Shown here: piece by piece, positions 1 through 6,012 of the stretch | How positions within the stretch are numbered: position 1 is the stretch's first letter | How the letters are laid out: each line of letters starts with the position of its first letter | Source of the DNA: a virus | Reading direction: 5' to 3' (one strand) | Length of the DNA: 22,835 bases | Virus record (IMG/VR): IMGVR_UViG_3300044489_000257 | Span: 1-22,835 of that record | Notes under the pieces: generated by a model | Seen by the model: only the letters and a program-made list of their open reading frames with translations | Database searches by the model: none | What the model was told of the DNA's origin: nothing | Position numbers and translations under genes: made by a program

Positions 1-228
1 GAGCTGGGAGGCCGAGAGCAAGGTCTCCTTCCACGGCCGGTTCTTCACGACCGCGTTCGCGATCTCGGTGTCCACGTAGCTCTTCGTCGTGGCGTGCGCG
101 CTCGACGAGGGCGTGGGGACGGACACGGAATCGGCCCCCGTGAAGTCCTGGGCACCCGTCGTGTAGGTGTTGCCCTGGTTGATCTGGACGAGCTTGTCGT
201 TGTTCTCGATGAATCGCTGCGCGAGCAT
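1..228 (-). CDS. Tail-fibre-like virion protein, N-terminal part (runs off left edge)
   Basis: The gene begins with ATG at 228 and is cut by the window edge after 76 codons. A strong AGGGGGAAG Shine-Dalgarno site lies just upstream, which fixes the start. The visible protein opens MLAQRFIENNDKLVQINQGN and carries ATTKSYVD at about residues 47-54, then NRPWKETLLSASQ. Phage tail-fibre and receptor-binding proteins commonly have an AxxKxYVD segment followed by a 'WKDSVR.A' stretch, and this protein has the same order and spacing. It is the last gene visible in the shell block, 60 bases after the preceding stop. The likely role is an adhesion fibre or another appendage attached near the head or tail. 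Family assignment is by motif only, and the adhesive domain is outside the window. Confidence 0.65.
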   Translation of the reverse strand, partial: MLAQRFIENNDKLVQINQGNTYTTGAQDFTGADSVSVPTPSSSAHATTKSYVDTEIANAVVKNRPWKETLLSASQL

Positions 229-230
229 TT

Positions 231-239
231 CTTCCCCCT
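231..239 (-). promoter_or_regulatory. Shine-Dalgarno site of the tail-fibre-like gene
   Basis: On the minus strand AGGGGGAAG sits immediately before AA-ATG. It decides the start at 228, and the same consensus recurs upstream of most genes in the window. Confidence 0.7.
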
Positions 240-288
240 GGGTCGTGTTCGTTGGTCCCGCGCTCACCCGGCGGGCGTCGGACCGGCG

Positions 289-573
289 TCAGGCCGGAGC
301 GTAGTTCACGTCGATGAAGTAGCCGGCCACCAGGGGCGTGGAACTCCCCCACCGGAAGGTCGTGCCGTCGATCTGCCAGTCGGCCCGGCTCGCCGGGTAG
401 CTGGCACCGCCGGGCAGGATGATCGTGACGGCCAGGACGAGAGGATCGCCCGTGCCGTCCACAGCCACCGCGCCGATCTCGAAATCCGTCTGCCCGTTCG
501 TGGCGACGGTGAGGCGCTTGACCTCGTACCCGCCGCCAGCGGATACCGCCGGTGGCGGGTTCAGCCGGCGCAC
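289..573 (-). CDS. Small beta-rich putative virion protein (94 aa)
   Basis: I do not recognise a named family. The start chosen is GTG at 573, because the reading frame upstream overlaps the well-supported previous gene and looks like out-of-frame Arg-rich sequence. GGGGAG lies 8 bases before the GTG, inside the end of the upstream gene, whose stop is only 2 bases away; translational coupling is likely. The protein contains NGQTDFEIG near residue 25, then alternating hydrophobic strands and a PLVAGYFIDVNYAPA end. This resembles the small 'NGQT-F...GTDYxVxGTTIxW...GDxIxVxY' beta domains often seen in phage structural proteins. A minor capsid, fibre-anchor or tail-associated role is an inference from context between capsid and fibre genes. 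Confidence 0.6.
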   Translation of the reverse strand: MRRLNPPPAVSAGGGYEVKRLTVATNGQTDFEIGAVAVDGTGDPLVLAVTIILPGGASYPASRADWQIDGTTFRWGSSTPLVAGYFIDVNYAPA

Positions 574-575
574 CG

Positions 576-1070
576 TCAGGGCTCCCCGCCCACGTAGACG
601 GTGGCCTCGCCCGCGCCGCCGTTGAGCGCGCTGACGCGAATGTAGATGCGCCGGTAGCCGGCGCTGGCGATCCGGACCTCCCGCTTTTCGGCCAGGTCGT
701 CCTTGCTCTCGCCGTCGAGCAGGACCCATCCGAGCCGGGTCTCCGCCCACACGTCGAAGTCGAGGCTGGTGCGCGTGCCGCCGTTGGTGTTCCGCCAGTG
801 GATCCGGACGGCGCCGAAGGCCTGGCAGTCGAACCCCAGGCCCTCAGTGGCCGGAACGGCGTTGGCGGCCGACACCGCCAGCGCGAACAGCGGCTCGCGG
901 CTGTCGTCGTTTCGGAACGGATCGCCCTTCGTGTAGGCGGGGAAGCCCGTGCCGGTCACGACGTGCAGCGCGTTGGAGAACCGAGAGAAGGCCCGGGTCA
1001 GCTCGTTGCGGACGACCGCCTGCGCCTCACGGCTCAGGGCGCGCAGGATCTCGGCAGGAGAGAGAGCCAT
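576..1070 (-). CDS. Putative virion structural protein (164 aa), family not recognised
   Basis: ATG at 1070 has a GAGGGGGCGG Shine-Dalgarno site about 6 bases upstream. It starts 3 bases after the preceding stop, so it belongs to the same transcription unit as the capsid gene. The N-terminus (MALSPAEILRALSREAQAVV) looks helical. From about residue 65 on, the protein reads as alternating beta strands (FGAVRIHWRN, SLDFDVWAET, YRRIYIRVSALNG, EATVYVGGE), suggesting a jelly-roll or Ig-like fold. No signal peptide or membrane segment is visible. Its place just after the major capsid gene would suit a head decoration, neck or fibre-attachment protein; that role is inferred from position only. Confidence 0.65.
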   Translation of the reverse strand: MALSPAEILRALSREAQAVVRNELTRAFSRFSNALHVVTGTGFPAYTKGDPFRNDDSREPLFALAVSAANAVPATEGLGFDCQAFGAVRIHWRNTNGGTRTSLDFDVWAETRLGWVLLDGESKDDLAEKREVRIASAGYRRIYIRVSALNGGAGEATVYVGGEP

Positions 1071-1073
1071 CGG

Positions 1074-1466
1074 TTACCGCCCCCTCCGCGCGCCGCTGCG
1101 GCCCCGGGCGCCCGCCTCCGCGTCGCCACCTTCGGCTTCCTCGCCTCCGGACGCGGGCGGGGCATCGGTGGCCTCGCCAGGCGCGCCGACCCCGCCCTCG
1201 ACCGACTCGGGCGGGGGCGCCCCCCGGCCCCCCGCAGGAGCGCCCCCGCCGTCGTCACTCCCGGCCCGCTTCGTGGCGTCGGGCTCGACCTTCCAGTCCC
1301 CGCAGGCCCGGAAGTAGTCGGCCCATGCCTCGTTGAGGCCAAAGACCTCGCCCAGGTTCTGGTTGTCGAAGGCGGGCACGACATCGAAGACGCGGGCCTC
1401 GCCCGTGACCGGGTTGCAGGCCTGCATCCGTCCACGGACGTGCTCGTGAAGGGCGCGAAACATCAT
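1074..1466 (-). CDS. Small virion-associated protein with acidic, Gly/Ala-rich tail
   Basis: The frame is open up to ATG 1481, which has no Shine-Dalgarno site. I prefer the tandem ATG ATG at 1466, which has GGAG nine bases upstream, giving about 130 aa. Residues 1-60 look like a compact domain (MMFRALHEHVRGRMQACNPV, then VVPAFDNQNLGEVFGLNEAW, then CGDWKVEP). The rest is low-complexity Gly, Ala, Glu and Asp, ending in a basic RGRSGARRGR stretch. I do not recognise the family. Competing overlapping frames on the same strand are Arg/Pro-rich and less protein-like. Position directly after the capsid gene suggests a head accessory or connector protein; this is inference. Confidence 0.6.
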   Translation of the reverse strand: MMFRALHEHVRGRMQACNPVTGEARVFDVVPAFDNQNLGEVFGLNEAWADYFRACGDWKVEPDATKRAGSDDGGGAPAGGRGAPPPESVEGGVGAPGEATDAPPASGGEEAEGGDAEAGARGRSGARRGR

Positions 1467-1525
1467 GGTGGGGGGCTCCATGAGGGCGACGACCGGCCGC
1501 CCGCGTCAGGAGCAACAGCCGTCGG

Positions 1526-3034
1526 TTAGACGTGCTGCTGCGGGCTGCTCTGATCGCTGGCGCCGATGAGCTGCACGAGCTGCGAGTCGGGCCGGACGTT
1601 CTTGATCACGCAGTGCTTGCGGGGCAGGGCGATCTTGAGGGCCAGGAAGAGCAGCAGCGCCCAGCGGTAGCTGGTGTCCATGTTGCCGAGCGGGAAGTTG
1701 AAGAACGGCAGGAGCTGCTTGATCTCGATGGCCTCCGGGTCGTTCGACAGGATGAAAATGTCGGAGCAACCCGGCAGGTCGCCGTTGCCGTCGATGAAGA
1801 TCGTGTCGGCGTTGTTGGCCGCGACCGCCACCTCGGTGATGTACTTCGCGGTCGTGGCCGCGCCGCCCTTCTCGGTCCGGTAGATCATGAAGGCCGTGGC
1901 GGCCTGCTTGCTCCCCGGCACCGCGCCGTCGCGCAGGGTGATGCTGATGACTTGGCCGGCCACGGCGTTGACCGCGTCGGTGGTCACCGGCTTGGACATG
2001 CCCGCGCCGTTGAGGGCGACGATCCGGTAGTAGTAGGCCCCGGCGTCGTTGGCCACGAAGTCGGAGCGGTTGGCCCCGGCCGCGCCCGACGAGGGCTGGG
2101 CCACGATGATCGGCTCGACCGGGCGGCTCGACGGGTCCGGGCCGGCGCCGCGCTCGTCCGGCAGGCCGGATTCCTCGAGCACGAGCGGGTGCTTGATGAT
2201 CTTGACCTCGTCGCCGTCGACGTTGTGGTCGTAGACCATGCCCGTGAGCTTGTAGTTCGGGTGGAACTTGTCGCCCATCATGGCCCGGATGCGCGAGGCG
2301 TAGGTCTGCCGCAGCGTCCGGTTCACGGCCGAGCTGGAGAGCAGGTGCGTCGGGTAGCCCCAGTTGGGCCGCTCGCACACCCGGCTCATCGCCTCGTCGA
2401 GCAGGCTCTCGGAGGGCTGCGCGGCGCGCGCGTCGAGCAGGATGCCCTCGCGCTTCATGATCGTCTTGATCCCGTCGAAGGCGAGCGGGTTGGTGGCGGC
2501 GTTCCCGTAGAACAGGTGCCACTCCAGGGCCGCCAGGATCTCGAGCGCGCCGTCCTTGTTCTGGTTCTTGACCGCGTCGCCGGCCACCGACTTGACCAGC
2601 CGGGCCTGGATGGGCAGGCGGCGGACGGCGCCGAGGTACTTCATCGCCAGCGACTCGAGCGAGTAGGTGCTGTCGCTCTCGACCGGCAGGCCGCCCTCGC
2701 GGTGGAACATGAACCGCTTGCCCGCCGAGCCCGGCGAGTGCTTGCGGACGTACTGGTGCACGGTGGACCAGACCTTGTCCGTCTTCAGCATCTTCTGCAG
2801 GATGATCTGCCGGTCGCCGAAGCTCGCGTTGTGCAGCACGTCGTCGAGATCCTGCGGCACGGTCGCCATGAGGGCGCCGGGCGACAGCTCGCCGATGGCG
2901 GCCGGGAACTGGTCGCCGACGGTCATGGCCTTGAGCAGGTCGTTGACCCCGCCGTAGCCGAGCGCGCTGGCCACGTCGCCGGCCGAGATTTCCGCCGCGC
3001 CGCCGAAGATGTCGCTGGGGAGCGCCACGTCCAT
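1526..3034 (-). CDS. Major capsid protein (HK97-fold type) with Ig/FN3-like insertion
   Basis: This 502-aa protein is the likely shell-forming subunit. It follows the prohead protease and scaffold genes, the classic order. ATG 3034 has GAGGGGG nine bases upstream. The N-terminal region (1-120) includes NDLLKAMTVGD and DKVWSTVHQYVRK. The central part includes GLPVESDSTYSLESLAMKYL (115-134), KNQNKDGALEILAALEWHLF (156-175) and FDGIKTIMKREG (186-197), a pattern I associate with capsid proteins that have an E-loop and long spine helix. Residues about 305-420 interrupt the core with a beta-rich segment (AYYYRIVALNGAGMSKPVTT) resembling an Ig/FN3-like domain. The C-terminus returns to the capsid pattern (YRWALLLFLALKIALPRKHC, then VIKNVRPDS). 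Capsid identity is well supported; the exact capsid family is not. Confidence 0.85.
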   Translation of the reverse strand: MDVALPSDIFGGAAEISAGDVASALGYGGVNDLLKAMTVGDQFPAAIGELSPGALMATVPQDLDDVLHNASFGDRQIILQKMLKTDKVWSTVHQYVRKHSPGSAGKRFMFHREGGLPVESDSTYSLESLAMKYLGAVRRLPIQARLVKSVAGDAVKNQNKDGALEILAALEWHLFYGNAATNPLAFDGIKTIMKREGILLDARAAQPSESLLDEAMSRVCERPNWGYPTHLLSSSAVNRTLRQTYASRIRAMMGDKFHPNYKLTGMVYDHNVDGDEVKIIKHPLVLEESGLPDERGAGPDPSSRPVEPIIVAQPSSGAAGANRSDFVANDAGAYYYRIVALNGAGMSKPVTTDAVNAVAGQVISITLRDGAVPGSKQAATAFMIYRTEKGGAATTAKYITEVAVAANNADTIFIDGNGDLPGCSDIFILSNDPEAIEIKQLLPFFNFPLGNMDTSYRWALLLFLALKIALPRKHCVIKNVRPDSQLVQLIGASDQSSPQQHV

Positions 3035-3043
3035 TTTCTGAAA

Positions 3044-3050
3044 CCCCCTC
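3044..3050 (-). promoter_or_regulatory. Strong Shine-Dalgarno site of the capsid gene
   Basis: GAGGGGG lies nine bases before the capsid ATG on the minus strand. It suits a protein needed in hundreds of copies per virion. Confidence 0.7.
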
Positions 3051-3080
3051 TATGTGCACGGCCGGGCCGCGCGTTGTCTG

Positions 3081-3113
3081 ACCGCCAACCCCTCGGCCGG
3101 CGGGGTGGTCGGT
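3081..3113 (-). other. Imperfect hairpin between scaffold and capsid genes
   Basis: On the minus-strand RNA, 12 bases just after the scaffold stop can pair with 12 bases across a 9-base GC-rich loop, with 10 of 12 positions pairing. No U-tract follows, so it is not a standard terminator. It could be a processing or stability element that helps set capsid over scaffold ratio, or chance pairing in GC-rich DNA. Confidence 0.35.
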
Positions 3114-3116
3114 GAC

Positions 3117-3926
3117 TTACTTCTGGCGGCTCGCCAGCAGGTTCTTGGCCTTGTCGATGTTGCCGACGGTGAGGTCTTCCAGGGCGTCGTTGATCTGGCC
3201 GAGCACGTCCTCGCGCGTCTCCGCCCCGCGCCAGGCGCGCAACGACTTCTGCAGGTCGTCCTTCTCGCCCGGCTTGCCGCCGGCCGGACGCTGCGCGGGC
3301 GGCGTGCCGCCGCCACCGCCCACGGGGGCGCGACGGGCGGCCGTCAGGCGGGCGAGCTGTTCGGGCGTCTGCGCGCCCACGAGGCCGGCCCCGCGCGTGG
3401 TCAGGGCCTTGAGCAGGATGTCCATGCTGTTCTTGAGCCCGCTGATGACCTCGGCCTGGCGGTGCAGGAGCTCGCCCTGCGCAACATGGCTCTTGGCCAG
3501 GGCCTCGGTGGCGCTGGCATTCCACAGGATGCCGTCGCCCAGGCGGTCGAGGGCCTGGACGTTGCCCTCGACCATCGCCTTGACGAAATCGCCCGCGTCG
3601 AGCGCCGCCGCCGCCTGGATCTCGGGCTGGCCGCCGAGCACGTCGGCGGCGGAGGGCACATCCGGCCCGCCCTCGCCCTTGGCGAACGGCTCGAGAGCGC
3701 GCAGCTCGCGGTCGAGCACGTCGAGGTCGAAGAGGTTGCCCTGCTCGGCCTTGTCGAGGTCGTCCTCCGGATCGGCACCGTTGCCGTCGTTCCCCGGGTC
3801 GAGCTCGGAGAGAGCCGCGCGGGCGTCGTCGTCGTCGTCGTCCTCGGCCATCGACTTGAGGCAGGCGAAAGCGTGCTTGTCGCCCCCCTTGGCCTTCGCG
3901 AGCAGCATCGAGTGAACTTTGCGCAT
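3117..3926 (-). CDS. Probable capsid scaffolding protein (269 aa)
   Basis: The gene sits between the prohead protease and the major capsid gene, where scaffolds are normally found. ATG 3926 has AAGGGA six bases upstream, and the gene starts 19 bases after the protease stop. Composition fits a scaffold. There is an acidic N-terminal third with a run of consecutive Asp residues near 29-34. A predicted helical middle spans about 100-195 (AGDFVKAMVEGN, GELLHRQAEVISGLKNSMDI). A Gly/Pro-rich linker covers about 200-222. A helical C-terminus (VLGQINDALEDLTVGNIDKA) may be the capsid-binding tail. No enzymatic motif is visible. Scaffolds are poorly conserved, so the call rests on order and composition. 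It would line the procapsid and be degraded by the adjacent protease. Confidence 0.7.
   Translation of the reverse strand: MRKVHSMLLAKAKGGDKHAFACLKSMAEDDDDDDARAALSELDPGNDGNGADPEDDLDKAEQGNLFDLDVLDRELRALEPFAKGEGGPDVPSAADVLGGQPEIQAAAALDAGDFVKAMVEGNVQALDRLGDGILWNASATEALAKSHVAQGELLHRQAEVISGLKNSMDILLKALTTRGAGLVGAQTPEQLARLTAARRAPVGGGGGTPPAQRPAGGKPGEKDDLQKSLRAWRGAETREDVLGQINDALEDLTVGNIDKAKNLLASRQK
3825..3842 (-). repeat. Trinucleotide repeat (six GAC units) in the scaffold gene
   Basis: Six tandem GTC units on the plus strand read as GAC (Asp) codons and encode the acidic run near residue 30 of the scaffold. In-frame slippage would only change the number of Asp residues. Confidence 0.8.
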
Positions 3927-3945
3927 CGGGTGTCCCTTCCGTCTG

Positions 3946-4788
3946 TCAGATCGCCGCGCGGTCGAGCATGGCCCGCACCTGCGCGGGCGAGGCGTCGGGG
4001 AGCCGGGCGCGGATCACCGCCTCCGCCTCGCCCTTGGTGAGAGTGCGTCCGCCACGGCCCGCGCGAACGGCCGCCTTGGACGATCCGGTCCTGTTGAAGG
4101 CCTCCCAGTCGAACGGGATGCCGTTGAAGCTCTGCACCGTGGGCCGGGTCCACCCCTGCGGCACGGTGGGCGCGAGGTCGCCCGGGGCGCCCATGCCTGG
4201 CGCCTGCGTGGGGTAGCCGACGCTCATGGCCTTGGCCAGCACGAGGCGCTGGTGGGCGTCCAGGCTCTTCGCCAGCACCTCGAGCGAGGTGTGCGGGTTG
4301 ACGGGCAGGCGCGTGATGGCGATCTGCTTGACCAGCGCCTTTTCCACGTCCTTGTGCAGGGTGGGGTTGACGCAGAACTCGCGCGGGTTCTTGGCGTTGC
4401 AGCCGCACGCCCGCTCGAGCACTCCGCCCTCGACCGAGAAGCCCATCGAGCGGCCGGTGCCCTTGAGCGCCCGGCTGTTCTCCCAAATGGCCCGCCCGCG
4501 CGGCGTGTCGAGCAGGTAGCCCTCCATGCCGGTCGCCTTGATCGGCCGTCCGTCCGGACCGGGCACGGTCAGGCGGTAGATCCGTTCGGGAATGCCGAGC
4601 TCGGCGCCGCTGCGCGGGTCGTGGCCGTCGTTCAGCCAGCCGTAACCGGCCAGGATCGGGCCGAAGTCGAGGCCGTCCTGCTTGACGAGCTCGCCGTGGC
4701 GGTCGCGGTGCTCGGTGCTGATCACGCCCCGGATGCGCAGGCGCTTGGCGTCCGGGGCGCCGGCCTTCTCGAAGGCCTCGAAGGGCAT
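3946..4788 (-). CDS. Prohead (capsid maturation) serine protease, HK97 gp4-like/S78 type
   Basis: From ATG 4788 the protein has 280 aa. It matches the caudoviral prohead protease pattern: LRIRGVISTEHRDRHGE (17-33), then WLNDGHDPRSGAELG with probable catalytic His56, then GMEGYLLDTP, and GTGRSMGFSVEGG with probable nucleophile Ser114. IAITRLPVNPHT follows, as in the family's 'EISLV..PAN' segment. It would cleave the scaffold and possibly N-terminal parts of head proteins. An unusual Cys-containing stretch (CGCNAKNPREFC, about 128-139) interrupts the core. The start is uncertain: 4788 has no clear Shine-Dalgarno site, the frame stays open upstream to GTG and TTG codons close to the terminator, and an AGGGGGAG motif near 4856 lacks a start codon at proper spacing. 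Confidence 0.85.
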   Translation of the reverse strand: MPFEAFEKAGAPDAKRLRIRGVISTEHRDRHGELVKQDGLDFGPILAGYGWLNDGHDPRSGAELGIPERIYRLTVPGPDGRPIKATGMEGYLLDTPRGRAIWENSRALKGTGRSMGFSVEGGVLERACGCNAKNPREFCVNPTLHKDVEKALVKQIAITRLPVNPHTSLEVLAKSLDAHQRLVLAKAMSVGYPTQAPGMGAPGDLAPTVPQGWTRPTVQSFNGIPFDWEAFNRTGSSKAAVRAGRGGRTLTKGEAEAVIRARLPDASPAQVRAMLDRAAI

Positions 4789-4872
4789 CCAGGCGTGCAG
4801 GACCGCGCAGCCGCCTTCGGCCGCCGTTGCCCTCGCGCTGTTGCTCGCTCCCCCTCGAAACACCGGACCCCC

Positions 4873-4911
4873 AAAACGCAAAAAGGCGGCTCGGGTCGAA
4901 ACCCGGCCGCC
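4873..4911 (-). terminator. Rho-independent terminator after the zinc-ribbon gene
   Basis: On the minus strand GGCGG-C-CGGGT pairs with ACCCG-(A)-GCCGCC around a TTCG loop (4897-4900): an 11-bp GC stem with one bulged base. It is followed by TTTTTGCGTTTT (4884-4873). The plus-strand side has no U-tract, so it acts only for leftward transcription. It ends the portal/giant-protein unit and lies just upstream of the protease-scaffold-capsid cassette. Confidence 0.9.
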
Positions 4912-4974
4912 TCTCGTGTCCCGTCAGGACTAGGCCACCTCAGTTGCGCACGTCGCGCTTGTCGAGGCTCGACG

Positions 4975-5241
4975 CTATGTGGAGCCCGACCGCGCTGTCA
5001 AGCCCTTCGGCAGGACGAACCGCACGGGTGGCCGCGCCCGGGGCGACGGTGTCTTCGGTCGGTGCGTCTCGCCGAGCGTGACCGGCAGCGGCACGTCGCG
5101 CCCGCAGCTCGAGCAATGCACCTCGCCCCGGCCGTCCGGACCGAAGGCGATGAGACGCACGCGCAGCTTCACCTTGCCGTCGACGGCGTGTGAGAAGTGC
5201 GCCCCGCAGTGCGGGCAGCGAATGGCCGGGGTGTCACTCAC
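4975..5241 (-). CDS. Small zinc-ribbon protein (88 aa)
   Basis: The GTG start at 5241 has GAGAAG nine bases upstream and lies 24 bases after the stop of the giant protein. The protein has CPHCG at residues 9-13 and CSSCG at 42-46, the two knuckles of a treble-clef or zinc-ribbon fold. Between them is a Lys/Arg-rich stretch (GKVKLRVRLIAFGPDGRG), followed by a Pro/Arg-rich basic tail. Such small Cys4 proteins in phages include Com-like translational regulators and nucleic-acid-binding accessory factors; the sequence does not tell which. It is the last gene before the terminator. Regulation of the giant-protein mRNA, or packaging with it, are both only possibilities. Confidence 0.65.
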   Translation of the reverse strand: MSDTPAIRCPHCGAHFSHAVDGKVKLRVRLIAFGPDGRGEVHCSSCGRDVPLPVTLGETHRPKTPSPRARPPVRFVLPKGLTARSGST

Positions 5242-5265
5242 CAGGGGCAGCTTCTCACAGGTCGC

Positions 5266-6012
5266 TCACAGCCGCATGGGCATCACGACGTGACGTTCCC
5301 CGTCGTGCCGCTCGACGAGCATCGGCGAGAGCGATTCGTTCGTGGTCAAGCCGAACGTGCCGCCCTTGGCCCCGGTGAGCGTGTCGCGCAGGTAGCTCGC
5401 CTTGACCGCGACCTTGCCGTCCGGGTGCTGCGTGTCGCCGAGCTTGACCGTGACCGGCCCGTGCGCGCTGTCGCGGTTGTGCGCGGTGAGCAGCACCTCG
5501 CCGTTCTTGCGCTCGATGGTCACCGCTCCGGTGCCGGTGCCCCGCATCAGGGTGTCGGCGTGGTCGAGCGCCTGGCGGACGTGGTCGGTGTCGAGGTAGT
5601 CGGTCGTGCCGCTGCGCGGGATGACGCTCGTGTAGTCGGGGAAGGCGGCGGGCACCTGCTTGCCCTGGGTCGGGCCGGGCTGCGTGTCCATGACCTCGAC
5701 CTTGGAGCCAGCGCCGTAGGAGCGGTCCCAGGTCTCGCGCGCCGCGTCGCGCCTCTCCGGCTCGTGCATCGCCGCGTACTTCTCGCGGCTCTGCGCGTGC
5801 CCCTTGGGGTCCTGATGGCGGTAGATGGCCCCCTCGGTCTTCCCCTCGCCCTGAACGTCGTGGCCCTGCACCGGAATCATCGCCAGGCGGTGCCCGTCGG
5901 TGGCGATCCCCGTGTTTGTCTTGGGGTCCACGTAGTAGCCGTTCAGGTTCGGGCGGCTCTCTTCCTGGCTGGCGAAGGTGCCGAGCCGGCGGCGGGCCTG
6001 ATCCGGGGTGAG
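5266..6012 (-). other. DNA polymerase III beta-clamp-like domains 2 and 3 within the giant protein
   Basis: This segment encodes about the last 250 residues. RPNLNGYYVD followed by ATDGHRLA mirrors the start of clamp domain 2. FPDYTSVIP mirrors the FPDY.RVLP at the domain 2/3 boundary. KVAVKASYLRDTL mirrors the domain 3 helix, and VVMPMRL is the typical C-terminal end of bacterial DnaN. The first clamp domain is absent, and an insertion of about 75 residues (2139-2214) separates two of the motifs. Two clamp-fold domains per chain could close a ring as a trimer, as in PCNA and T4 gp45. Confidence 0.8.

Noticed and set aside
1532-3115. A 527-codon plus-strand frame opposite the capsid gene
   Set aside because: The capsid frame has strong family features and a ribosome site; this one is a shadow.
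4961-4973. Perfect 13-base palindrome near the end of the zinc-ribbon gene
   Set aside because: Too short and too close to GC-rich expectation to call an operator without further copies.
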